This document shows positions 1-5,769 of a stretch of DNA of 5,769 nt, in pieces (position 1 is the stretch's first letter; each line of letters opens with the position of its first letter). The translations under genes were made by a program, and so were the position numbers. The stretch spans positions 1 through 5,769 of the forward strand of contig CAYJRW010000030.1 in assembly GCA_964372865.1 (NCBI GenBank). The letters run 5' to 3'. Source of the stretch: CAYJRW01 sp964372865 (GTDB lineage: Bacteria > Patescibacteriota > Minisyncoccia > Minisyncoccales > 2-12-FULL-40-12). The notes under the pieces were generated by a model. That model was not told the DNA's origin. It was given only the letters and a program-made list of their open reading frames with translations, and did not search any database.

Positions 1-244
1 GTAGTTTACGTGCTTCATTATTTTCGCTGCCGTCCAACCACAAAATATCGTATCCTTCATCTTGGTCTAAAGAAACAAGCGTTTGCTTGGTAAATTCCGG
101 ACGTTCTTTGGTTGAGAAGACAAATGCAGTTTTTGCTCCTTTTACCGGTTTTTTTGGAATAACTCCGCATTTTCTTTGGATTTCCCTTAGTGTCGGGACA
201 ATACTCGTTAGTACTTTTAAACTCTGTTTATTGTTTGCTCCCAT
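1..244 (-). CDS. Putative glycosyltransferase, N-terminal part (3' end cut by window edge)
   Basis: Only the first 81 residues are visible; the gene continues past base 1. After a basic leader of about 37 residues, residues 38-81 look like the start of a GT-A (family 2-like) fold. There is a hydrophobic strand AFVFSTKERPEF (40-51), a helix, and then a second strand ending in DILWLDGS (66-73). This is the usual nucleotide-sugar-binding pattern of a strand followed by RPE, and an Asp-Gly-Ser. It probably transfers a sugar to a glycan or lipid-linked acceptor, but donor and acceptor cannot be told. The ATG at 244 was chosen because AAAGG lies 9 bases upstream (258-254) and the encoded sequence becomes family-like soon after. 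The start lies 28 bp inside the preceding gene, so translation is probably coupled. The leader before the fold is unusual for GT2 enzymes, and the DXD motif and the rest of the catalytic domain are outside the window. Presence of the gene is well supported; the exact family is moderate. Confidence 0.7.
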   Translation of the reverse strand, partial: MGANNKQSLKVLTSIVPTLREIQRKCGVIPKKPVKGAKTAFVFSTKERPEFTKQTLVSLDQDEGYDILWLDGSENNEARKL

Positions 245-1305
245 ATTTGAAGACCTTTGCAAAAATTATTTAGCATTGTGACGTCTTTTGCAGAAAAAGT
301 TTTGTCTTGTTGGAGTGCGCCTGGCAATTTCGCCGCCAACTCCGCTAAACATTCAAGATAGTTTTTTCCCTGCAGCTTTATATTTCTTAAATGTTCGCAG
401 AAACGATCTACCAGCCGCATACTATCCATTTCTTTCTCTAAATCGTGGAGTAAATTATGCTTGTTGCGTATTTGTTTAACTAAAGGCGACCCGTAGCTTA
501 CAAATTCTTTAAGATGGTCTGCGATTTTACGCACAATATAGCTTGCCCAGATGTCGGCGTTGCGCCCAATGTGCGGGCTCAGAAAGTAGGCGGGAATAAC
601 TTCTCTGGCAAGCGCCGTATTTTGGGAATTAAAAGGTGACCAAGTTCCTTCTTGTAAACAGAAATTTCCCTTTCTCTTATATTTCACGACTTCCGGAGCA
701 AGAACAATTCTGGTGACTGCGTCTATATCCGGGTCTCCAAGCCAAAATCCAGCGTTTACCACAACTCTTTCTTTTTTTTGCGTTTGCGTTACTTTCCCTC
801 TCTTCCATCTTTCTCCCATTGGATAACCTCGGTGAAAAAATTGATAACCTTGCTTTTCTTCTAGGAATTCACAAACATTTAGCCAGCCGGTGGAAGAAGC
901 CAAAGCGTCCAGAGTTTTATATTCGCCCACGACGCTATGCTGACCAATAAAGTCGCCGCTAACATAAAAGTTGTCATCGTCAATGGTAATAATTTTTTCA
1001 GCATCTTCTTCATAAGCGAGCAGCAGTCCGATATTTCTTCTCGAAACAGAGTTATAAGGCAAAAAATAATCCAACTCCGGATAGCGTTTAAGATAATTCT
1101 TTTGGTTTTCCACATCAAGAAAAATCACCTGGTACGAATTATCTTTGGCCAATTTCTCGCAAAACTTTTTTGCACCTGAAGGTGTTTTTAAGTCGGCAAT
1201 TACAATAAATGCCGCATCTGAGTGGCCATATTGTTTTGCGCTTTTTGCGTAACCTTCCAGCGCGTAAGGTATATTTATAGTTGTGGTAACAATCGCAGTT
1301 TTCAT
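217..1305 (-). CDS. RGP/UDP-arabinopyranose mutase-like and STELLO-like (GT75/DUF288-related) protein
   Basis: A 362-residue soluble protein with no signal peptide or membrane segment. The order of motifs matches plant reversibly glycosylated polypeptides (UDP-arabinopyranose mutases) and the related STELLO/DUF288 proteins. SRRNIGLLLAY (88-98) leads to IITIDDDNF (105-113), the DDD metal/nucleotide-sugar motif. HRGYPMGER (158-166) corresponds to the plant VRGYPFSLR segment, keeping both arginines (R159, R166) seven residues apart. Then come NAGFWLGDPDIDA (184-196), GTWSPFNSQNT (220-230) and IGRNADIWASY (246-256), followed by DHL (263-265). In plants the first of these arginines is, as I recall, the reversibly glycosylated one. 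The likely role is a cytosolic UDP-sugar mutase or glycosyltransferase; RGP-like mutase activity is inferred, not shown. The PFNSQNT and GDPDIDA segments lean towards STELLO, while RGYP...R, IGR..D.WA and DHL lean towards RGP. The ATG overlaps the stop of the upstream dehydrogenase gene as ATGA, without a clear Shine-Dalgarno, suggesting translational coupling. The C-terminal 90 residues or so are charged, probably helical, and not matched to any family. Confidence 0.75.
   Translation of the reverse strand: MKTAIVTTTINIPYALEGYAKSAKQYGHSDAAFIVIADLKTPSGAKKFCEKLAKDNSYQVIFLDVENQKNYLKRYPELDYFLPYNSVSRRNIGLLLAYEEDAEKIITIDDDNFYVSGDFIGQHSVVGEYKTLDALASSTGWLNVCEFLEEKQGYQFFHRGYPMGERWKRGKVTQTQKKERVVVNAGFWLGDPDIDAVTRIVLAPEVVKYKRKGNFCLQEGTWSPFNSQNTALAREVIPAYFLSPHIGRNADIWASYIVRKIADHLKEFVSYGSPLVKQIRNKHNLLHDLEKEMDSMRLVDRFCEHLRNIKLQGKNYLECLAELAAKLPGALQQDKTFSAKDVTMLNNFCKGLQIWEQTINRV
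254..258 (-). promoter_or_regulatory. Ribosome binding site (AAAGG) for the truncated glycosyltransferase
   Basis: Read on the minus strand, AAAGG stands 9 bases before the ATG at 244, inside the last codons of the preceding gene. It supports this start codon. It is one of only two convincing Shine-Dalgarno-like sites at the five gene junctions of the window. Confidence 0.5.
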
Positions 1306-2615
1306 TGGTTGAAGCCCAAAGGCAAATATTTAGCCACCCCTTCATATTTTTTAGGGTCTAAAATTCGCCAGCAGTCAAATAAAATTGCTTTTGGTTTAAG
1401 CCAGTTAGCTTCTATATTTTTAAATTCTTCCCAGGGAGTGGCAATTAAAATTAGGTCGGCCCCTTTAACTGCTTCTTCCAGGGAAGAAGCGAATAAAACC
1501 TTATTTAAGTATGTTTTTGCCGCTTCCATGGCTTTGGGGTCGTAAACATCTACAGGAATTCCTTTTTCTGAAAGCACTTTAGCCAATTCCAAACCCTGTG
1601 ATTCTTCGATGACATTTGTATTGGGCTTGTACGAAATGCCCAAAATGGTTATTTTTCCGGATTTTGGCAAAATACTTAAAATCCTCTCTACTAATCTTGG
1701 CACCTGGTGTCTATTAATTTCATCTGTAGCTTCAGCTATTGGAAGAGAAACGCCAAATTTTTTAGCGGTATAAATAAAAGCTCTGTTGTCGCGGGGAAAA
1801 CACGGCCCCATATAACCTAAAGCTCCCTTTAAATACTTGTGTCCGATTCTGGTGTCTGAGCCCAGAGCGTCTGTAACGACATCAACATTTCCTCCTGGCA
1901 CTTTTTCGCATAACTCAGCAAGCATATTGGCGTAAGAAATTTTGGTTGTCACATAGGTGTTTAAAGCTATCTTGGTAATTTCAGCGTTAATAATGCTCAT
2001 TCTTTTAATTGGCGGATTATTGTGACAAATATTTTTATAAAATAATTCTAAAATGTCGCCGCTTTTTTTATCCGATTCCCCGATTAAAACAAAGTCAGGA
2101 TTCAAAAGGTCATCTATGACATCTCCTAAGGCAATGAATTCAGGGTTATAGCACAAACCAAAATCAAGCCCGCATTTTTTCCCAGAGTTTTTTTCCAAAA
2201 CCGGCAAAAGTTCACTCTCGGTGGAACCAGGGGTGACGGTGCTGGTCAAAACCACCAAATGAAAACCAGGTTTCTTCCTAATAACTTTGCCTATTTCTTT
2301 GCCAGCTTCAATAACATACTGCATGGAAAAATTATGCGCTGCATTGCTTGGTGTGGCAACAACAATGAAAGTAATGTCTGAGTTCAAAACTGCTTCGCGG
2401 CAATTTTGCGTCGCAGAAATCCTGGCCTTATTTTCCGTTAAGTAGTCGGCCAACTTTGATTCAAAAACAGGAGCTCTGCCTTCTTTGATCAGTTGAAGAA
2501 AACTTGGCTTTAAATCAACTCCGATGACTTTGTGGCCCCTTGAAGCGAAAGTAGCCATCATTGGAGCTCCAAGTTTTCCCAAACCAATAATTGAAATGTC
2601 AGGTTTATTTTCCAT
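1302..2615 (-). CDS. UDP-glucose 6-dehydrogenase-type nucleotide-sugar dehydrogenase
   Basis: This 437-residue cytosolic enzyme has the usual length and three-part plan of the UDP-glucose/GDP-mannose dehydrogenase family. It most likely oxidises UDP-glucose to UDP-glucuronate with two NAD+. The N-terminal Rossmann domain opens with IIGLGKLGAP (9-18) and carries VVATPS (85-90), TSTVTPG (124-130, T126 expected at the active site) and YNPEF (156-160, E159). The central helical domain has ITKIALNTYVTTKISYAN (213-230), with expected catalytic K215 and N219. The nucleophile loop is GYMGPCFPRD (267-276), with C272 and D276. The C-terminal UDP-binding domain contains ILGISYKPNTNVIEES (324-339) and LILIATPWEEF (388-398). 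The loop differs from the common GGSCFPKD form, and the TDDxRxS stretch of typical members reads TNVIEES. UDP-ManNAc or another UDP-hexose as substrate is therefore possible, and no ugd symbol is given. The start overlaps the end of nadE by 11 bp and has no evident Shine-Dalgarno. The stop overlaps the next gene as ATGA. Confidence 0.92.
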   Translation of the reverse strand: MENKPDISIIGLGKLGAPMMATFASRGHKVIGVDLKPSFLQLIKEGRAPVFESKLADYLTENKARISATQNCREAVLNSDITFIVVATPSNAAHNFSMQYVIEAGKEIGKVIRKKPGFHLVVLTSTVTPGSTESELLPVLEKNSGKKCGLDFGLCYNPEFIALGDVIDDLLNPDFVLIGESDKKSGDILELFYKNICHNNPPIKRMSIINAEITKIALNTYVTTKISYANMLAELCEKVPGGNVDVVTDALGSDTRIGHKYLKGALGYMGPCFPRDNRAFIYTAKKFGVSLPIAEATDEINRHQVPRLVERILSILPKSGKITILGISYKPNTNVIEESQGLELAKVLSEKGIPVDVYDPKAMEAAKTYLNKVLFASSLEEAVKGADLILIATPWEEFKNIEANWLKPKAILFDCWRILDPKKYEGVAKYLPLGFNQ

Positions 2616-4236
2616 AGTTGTATTTGCTGGTTATCGGCATTCTTCTGTCTTTGCCAAAGGCCTTGGGAGTAATTTTGATGCCAGGCGGCGACTGCCTTCT
2701 TTTGTATTCTGATTTATCAACCATATTCAGGACTTTGGCGACAATTTTTTTATTAAAGCCAGAGCGTAAAATTGTATCCATGTCTAAATCTTTCTCAACA
2801 TATGCCTTCAAAATAGGGTCTAAGGTCTCATAAGGCGGTAGAGCGTCTCTGTCTTTTTGATTTTTTCTTAGCTCGGCCGAAGGTTCCTTTACTAATACTC
2901 TCTGAGGTATAACAACTGAAAGGGAGTTTCTGTATTTTGCCAATTTATAAACCAATGTTTTGGGAATGTCTTTAATTGGAGCAAAACCACCTGCCATATC
3001 TCCATAAAGCGTGGCGTAACCTACGCTCATTTCAGATTTGTTGCCAGTGGTTAAAACCAGCCAGTTAAACTTATTGGAAAGAGCCATTAAAATATTGCCC
3101 CTGATTCTGGCTTGAATGTTTTCTTCTGCAATATCCGGTCTCAACTTACTAAACTGAGGTCTTAATGTTTTTAAATAAACTTTGAATATTGGCTCAATCG
3201 GGATATTTAATAATTTAATTCGTAAATTTTTGGCCAATTTTTTTGCGTCTTCTTTTGACTCTCTTGAAGAAAATCTTGAAGGCATAAAAACACCTATCAC
3301 GTTCTCCTTGTCCAAAGCGTCAACTGCCAAAGTCGCAGTCAAAGCAGAATCAATCCCGCCCGACAAACCAATCACAACTTTCTCAAACCCATTTTTATGC
3401 ACGTAATCGCGCAATCCCAACTCCAACGCTTTATGCACTTCTTCGTTATTTGGAATTTGAAATTTGTGACGTAGGGTTTGTTTCGAATTTCGATATTCGA
3501 ATTTCGAATTTTTTATATTTGTATCCACCACCAACAACTCTTCTTCAAATGCTTTAGCCCTTGCCACCACCCTTCCAGAACTGTCCACCACCATGCTTTG
3601 GCCGTCGAACACCAGTTCATCCTGTCCCCCCACCAAATTTGTATAGACGACTGATACTTTATTGTTTTTGGCTTGTTCTTTAACTATTCTTTCTCTCTCT
3701 TTGATTTTGCCTTGATGATATGGGGAAGCATTAATGGTAAAAATTATTTTGGCTCCCTTTTTGGCTTGCTTTTCTGTTGGGCCCTGTTTTTCCCAAATGT
3801 CTTCGCAGATATTTAAGCCGCAGTTAACTTTTCCTATTTTGAAAATTAGGGGATTTTGTCCCGGCTTAAAATATCTTTTTTCATCAAAGACACCATAATT
3901 TGGCAGGCACATCTTATGATAAATCGCAACGATTTTGCCTTTTTTTATTACGGCTGCAGCGTTATAAAAAGCTTTTCCTGATCTCGCAACAAAGCCAACA
4001 ATCGCTACAGTGTTTTTAACTAACTTGGCAAGTTCTTTTATCTTTTTTAGATTATCTTCAACAAACCCGTGTTTAAGCAAAAGGTCTTCTGGAGGATAAC
4101 CAGTGATGGTAAGTTCTGGAAAAGAAACAACGTCAATGCCAAGATTTTCTGCTCCTTTCAGCCATTTTTTAATCTTCTGAAAATTACCTTCCAAGTCGCC
4201 AACGGTGCAATTTATTTGAGCAAGTCCTATTTTCAT
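2605..4236 (-). CDS. nadE: Glutamine-dependent NAD+ synthetase
   Basis: A 543-residue two-domain enzyme that amidates deamido-NAD+ to NAD+ using ATP, with ammonia from glutamine. The N-terminal nitrilase-type glutaminase domain (about 1-240) shows the expected triad: E41 in SFPELTITGYPPEDLL, K108 in HKMCLPNYGVFDE and C144 in LNICEDIW. The C-terminal synthetase domain (about 265-540) has the pyrophosphate-binding loop SGGIDS (292-297), TTGNKSE (396-402), GDMAGGFAPIKD, and KEPSAEL (450-456). All key residues are present, so it should be active. I use the ATG at 4236 rather than an in-frame ATG at 4266: family proteins start at MKIGLAQIN, AGGGAA-type spacing is good (AGGGAA at 4248-4243) and this start forms a tight TAATG junction with the upstream gene. 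The interdomain linker (about 241-262) carries an AT-rich repeat translated as NSKFEYRNSK, not expected in the family. The gene is embedded in a glycan operon and directly precedes an NAD+-consuming dehydrogenase. Confidence 0.95.
   Translation of the reverse strand: MKIGLAQINCTVGDLEGNFQKIKKWLKGAENLGIDVVSFPELTITGYPPEDLLLKHGFVEDNLKKIKELAKLVKNTVAIVGFVARSGKAFYNAAAVIKKGKIVAIYHKMCLPNYGVFDEKRYFKPGQNPLIFKIGKVNCGLNICEDIWEKQGPTEKQAKKGAKIIFTINASPYHQGKIKERERIVKEQAKNNKVSVVYTNLVGGQDELVFDGQSMVVDSSGRVVARAKAFEEELLVVDTNIKNSKFEYRNSKQTLRHKFQIPNNEEVHKALELGLRDYVHKNGFEKVVIGLSGGIDSALTATLAVDALDKENVIGVFMPSRFSSRESKEDAKKLAKNLRIKLLNIPIEPIFKVYLKTLRPQFSKLRPDIAEENIQARIRGNILMALSNKFNWLVLTTGNKSEMSVGYATLYGDMAGGFAPIKDIPKTLVYKLAKYRNSLSVVIPQRVLVKEPSAELRKNQKDRDALPPYETLDPILKAYVEKDLDMDTILRSGFNKKIVAKVLNMVDKSEYKRRQSPPGIKITPKAFGKDRRMPITSKYNYGK
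3482..3507. repeat. Direct repeat of TTCGAATTTCGA inside nadE
   Basis: Two identical 12-base copies of TTCGAATTTCGA lie at 3482-3493 and 3496-3507, separated by TA, so the period is 14. Each holds the palindrome TTCGAA, and the whole block is close to being its own reverse complement. A second simple AT-rich stretch of related look (TTTGGAATTTGAAATTTG, 3449-3466) follows in the direction of transcription. The reading frame stays open across both, and they are translated into the linker between the glutaminase and synthetase domains of NadE. Such TTCGAA-rich blocks are, from memory, scattered in genomes of some uncultivated bacteria; I cannot confirm copy number here. Confidence 0.75.
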
Positions 4237-5126
4237 TAAAATTTCCCTATCTTTATTTTCCGCCACAAAACAAAGGCCAGCCAGCCCGGAAACAAAATCG
4301 GCTTGAGAATTGGAAATTTGTCGTAGTAGCGGAAAGGCAAAGAAAATATTCTATAAAAATCAATTTTCGGATTTTTCAACCCCTCTCGCGTCAAAACTTT
4401 GGAGCAGTCCCTTATAGTAAAAGCGTGGGATACGCCGCCAGCTAACTTTTGATTTGTTTTAGCTTCAGGGCCCCTCCAGACGTCTATTTTGTGACCTTTG
4501 GGAGTATGAACTTTATGATTCTGATGAGCAATGGTTATTACTGAGGTTGCGTCTATCACAAGGGCATTGTCAATCCATGCCTTGTACAAAAACCAGTTAT
4601 CCCACATAGTCCTGCCCAGGGCAAAGGCTGGAATTTTGCCAAAAATACCCTTTGGAAAAACAAGATAATCAATTCCGGAAGGACCATGCAGTCTGCCTTT
4701 TCTCTTAATCATTTGTCGCAAGTCTTCTTCCCAGCCGCTCTCTTCAAATTGTATCCTCTCTTTTATATCAATGTCCCACCTCTGACCCACAATAAGAAAT
4801 TTATCAAGATTCACTTTTGAAATTATCTCCAAAAAATCGCTCATCAAAATGATGTCTGCGTTAACGTATGCCAAAATTCTGTTCTTCGCCAATCTTTGAG
4901 CTTTCTCAAAGATATCTGCAATTATTGGTGTGCCGTACTCATTTCTTTGAACTTCAGGAATATGGATAATTTCCAGGTCTCTTGCCAGCGCTTGTGCGCC
5001 TTCTTCTCTATCAAACAAAATGATTTCCGGCTCAGGTTTTAGCTGTTTCCAACTGCCAATGGCGTTTCTCTGAATAATCTCAATTTCTCCCACTGATGGT
5101 TTGGTAGTAGTAAAAATGGTTATCAT
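4236..5126 (-). CDS. Putative GT-A-fold glycosyltransferase, poorly characterised family
   Basis: A 296-residue protein that looks like a nucleotide-diphospho-sugar transferase. The N-terminus MITIFTTTKP is a first strand; IIQRNAIGSW (17-26) is a helix; EIILF (34-38) is a second strand. AYVNADIILMSDF (86-98) holds an N-A-D motif in the place where GT-A enzymes carry their DXD. Further conserved-looking blocks are LIVGQRWDID (111-120), GPSGIDYLVFPKG (148-160), PAFALGRTMWDNW (166-178), HQNH (201-204) and GPEAKTN (219-225). I recognise this overall pattern from uncharacterised proteins annotated as glycosyltransferases or hypothetical, but know no proven substrate. The C-terminus (about 270-290) is hydrophobic and basic and might touch the membrane. 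The ATG at 5126 is preferred to one at 5213 because it forms an ATGA overlap with the preceding methyltransferase gene and begins exactly at the family-like strand; the 29 residues added by the longer start are a translation of methyltransferase codons in another frame. Upstream Shine-Dalgarno is weak. Gene certain, function moderate. Confidence 0.75.
   Translation of the reverse strand: MITIFTTTKPSVGEIEIIQRNAIGSWKQLKPEPEIILFDREEGAQALARDLEIIHIPEVQRNEYGTPIIADIFEKAQRLAKNRILAYVNADIILMSDFLEIISKVNLDKFLIVGQRWDIDIKERIQFEESGWEEDLRQMIKRKGRLHGPSGIDYLVFPKGIFGKIPAFALGRTMWDNWFLYKAWIDNALVIDATSVITIAHQNHKVHTPKGHKIDVWRGPEAKTNQKLAGGVSHAFTIRDCSKVLTREGLKNPKIDFYRIFSLPFRYYDKFPILKPILFPGWLAFVLWRKIKIGKF
4243..4248 (-). 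promoter_or_regulatory. Ribosome binding site (AGGGAA) that decides the nadE start
   Basis: On the minus strand AGGG lies 8 bases before the ATG at 4236, the best Shine-Dalgarno match in the window. It lies in the final codons of the upstream glycosyltransferase gene, whose TAA shares one base with the nadE ATG (TAATG). It favours the ATG at 4236 over the in-frame ATG at 4266. Confidence 0.65.
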
Positions 5127-5769
5127 TGTTTTACCGCAGTTATTAAAAGGTGCCAGCCAAAATGTTTTTCCAGCCAGCGAAAAACAGATTTGGGAAGATA
5201 GCGACAATACCAAGCCTTTGTGTATTTATATTTAACGTAATCGGAAATTTTGTAGGGAAAAATATGCTCTATCGAAATATCAATGATTTTAAAACCCTTC
5301 GTCAATTCTTTTGCTTCTTTTTTGGAATAGGTATATGTTATAGGGCTTCCGATTTGAGCCTCTGAATGCTGAGCAACTATTTTGTCCAGTTTCCAGAAAG
5401 CTCCCTTGCCCAAGGCAAATAAAATCCAAAAAACTTTCCAGGAATATTTATGATAAACCATTATTTTAACAATTGTTCCGGGCTTCGTATATTTTTTTAT
5501 TTCCTCTATCACTTTTTCGGGGTGCGGAGTATGATGAATCATGCCAAAAGAATAAATTAAATCATAGGGTTCCGGAGGAACGAATTTTGACAGCTCTTCG
5601 GCGTTACCCAAATAAAACTTTATTTTGTCTTCCAAGTTAAAAACTTTCGCTCGTGTTTTTGCCAAACCCAAAGTTTTTTCTGAAATTTCAACTGCGGACA
5701 CTTGGGCACCAGCCCTGGCAAAATTAATCGTGTCTGTGCCTATGCCGCACCCGATTTCCAAAACCTTTT
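5123..5769 (-). CDS. Class I SAM-dependent methyltransferase (5' end cut by window edge)
   Basis: The visible 214 residues begin inside motif I of a Rossmann-fold methyltransferase: KVLEIGCGIGTDTINFA, the SAM-binding glycine-rich loop. VSAVEIS follows, with the acidic residue that normally holds the SAM ribose, then FYLGNAEEL (motif II) and YDLIYSFGMIHHTPHP (motif III/IV region). After PGTIVKIMVYHKYSWK comes a C-terminal region rich in aromatic and basic residues (WILFALGKGAFWKL, KYKYTKAWYCRYL) that may lie at the membrane surface or bind a lipid- or glycan-linked acceptor. The frame is open to the window edge, and an apparent TTG start at 5761 is simply the Leu of VLEIGCG, so the true start is beyond 5769, probably some tens of codons upstream. 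The acceptor is unknown; in this setting O-methylation of a sugar is the simplest guess. The TGA stop overlaps the next ATG as ATGA. Confidence 0.88.
   Translation of the reverse strand, partial: KVLEIGCGIGTDTINFARAGAQVSAVEISEKTLGLAKTRAKVFNLEDKIKFYLGNAEELSKFVPPEPYDLIYSFGMIHHTPHPEKVIEEIKKYTKPGTIVKIMVYHKYSWKVFWILFALGKGAFWKLDKIVAQHSEAQIGSPITYTYSKKEAKELTKGFKIIDISIEHIFPYKISDYVKYKYTKAWYCRYLPKSVFRWLEKHFGWHLLITAVKQ

Noticed and set aside
87..479. Small plus-strand open frames (87-281 and 288-479)
   Set aside because: They are antisense to the glycosyltransferase and RGP-like genes, show no recognisable family, and have low-complexity composition typical of shadow frames.
772..779. Run of eight A on the coding strand as a possible programmed slippage site
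   Set aside because: It encodes lysines in an uninterrupted reading frame that keeps family motifs on both sides, and no downstream structure or alternative product was evident.
879..1545. Overlapping small open frames on both strands (879-1118 minus, 937-1179 plus, 1139-1345 minus, 1222-1545 plus)
   Set aside because: All fall within two well-supported genes in other frames and carry no recognisable motif.
2524..3406. Plus-strand open frames at 2524-2712, 2618-2833 and 3182-3406
   Set aside because: They are antisense shadows of the sugar dehydrogenase gene and nadE, without family resemblance.
4237..4266. Ten-residue N-terminal extension of NadE from an ATG at 4266
   Set aside because: The ATG at 4236 begins the family-typical MKIGLAQIN, has AGGGAA at good spacing and forms a TAATG junction.
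1302..5126. Recoding of TGA as an amino acid, as in some candidate-phylum bacteria
   Set aside because: TGA ends the dehydrogenase and methyltransferase genes exactly at ATGA junctions, and no in-frame TGA interrupts any recognised domain.
5127..5213. N-terminal extension of the GT-A-like protein starting at an ATG at 5213
   Set aside because: These 29 codons lie wholly within the methyltransferase gene in another frame and do not resemble the family. The ATG at 5126 gives the standard ATGA junction and a proper first strand.
5150..5365. Plus-strand 71-codon open frame
   Set aside because: Antisense to the methyltransferase gene, with no motif or ribosome binding site of note.
5759..5761. 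TTG as start of the methyltransferase
   Set aside because: It is the leucine inside KVLEIGCG, in the middle of the SAM-binding motif; the frame continues open to the window edge.

Overview
The window is one uninterrupted stretch of minus-strand coding sequence. It holds six genes, four complete and one cut at each edge, and no intergenic space. Every gene overlaps its neighbour: two ATGA junctions, one TAATG junction, and overlaps of 11 and 28 bp. Reading in the direction of transcription (high to low coordinates), the order is: a SAM-dependent methyltransferase whose N-terminus lies outside the window; a GT-A-like putative glycosyltransferase of poorly characterised type; glutamine-dependent NAD+ synthetase (nadE); a UDP-glucose 6-dehydrogenase-type nucleotide-sugar dehydrogenase; a protein resembling reversibly glycosylated polypeptide / UDP-arabinopyranose mutase and STELLO (GT75/DUF288-like); and the N-terminus of another glycosyltransferase.

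The organism is a bacterium using ordinary stop codons: TGA and TAA both terminate genes here and no in-frame TGA is read through. The DNA is moderately AT-rich, the genes are packed without gaps, Shine-Dalgarno sequences are sparse, and an AT-rich TTCGAA-type repeat sits inside one gene. I associate this combination with uncultivated candidate-phylum bacteria (Patescibacteria/CPR or similar), but that is an impression. No rRNA or other taxonomic marker is present.

Functionally this looks like part of a surface-polysaccharide or glycoconjugate locus. The dehydrogenase would oxidise UDP-glucose to UDP-glucuronate using two NAD+ per sugar. NadE, encoded immediately upstream in the same transcript, makes NAD+. 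UDP-glucuronate is the usual precursor of UDP-xylose and UDP-arabinose, and the next gene is a homologue of the plant enzyme that interconverts UDP-arabinopyranose and UDP-arabinofuranose. It keeps the DDD motif and both arginines of the RGYP segment. The flanking glycosyltransferases and methyltransferase would assemble and decorate the glycan. The decarboxylase and epimerase needed to link UDP-glucuronate to UDP-arabinose are not in this window, so the pathway link is a hypothesis.

The two points most worth follow-up are the plant-type mutase-like protein beside a UDP-glucose dehydrogenase, and the repeat inserted in frame in the linker between the two NadE domains. No RNA genes, CRISPR arrays, insertion sequences, terminators or clear promoters were seen.
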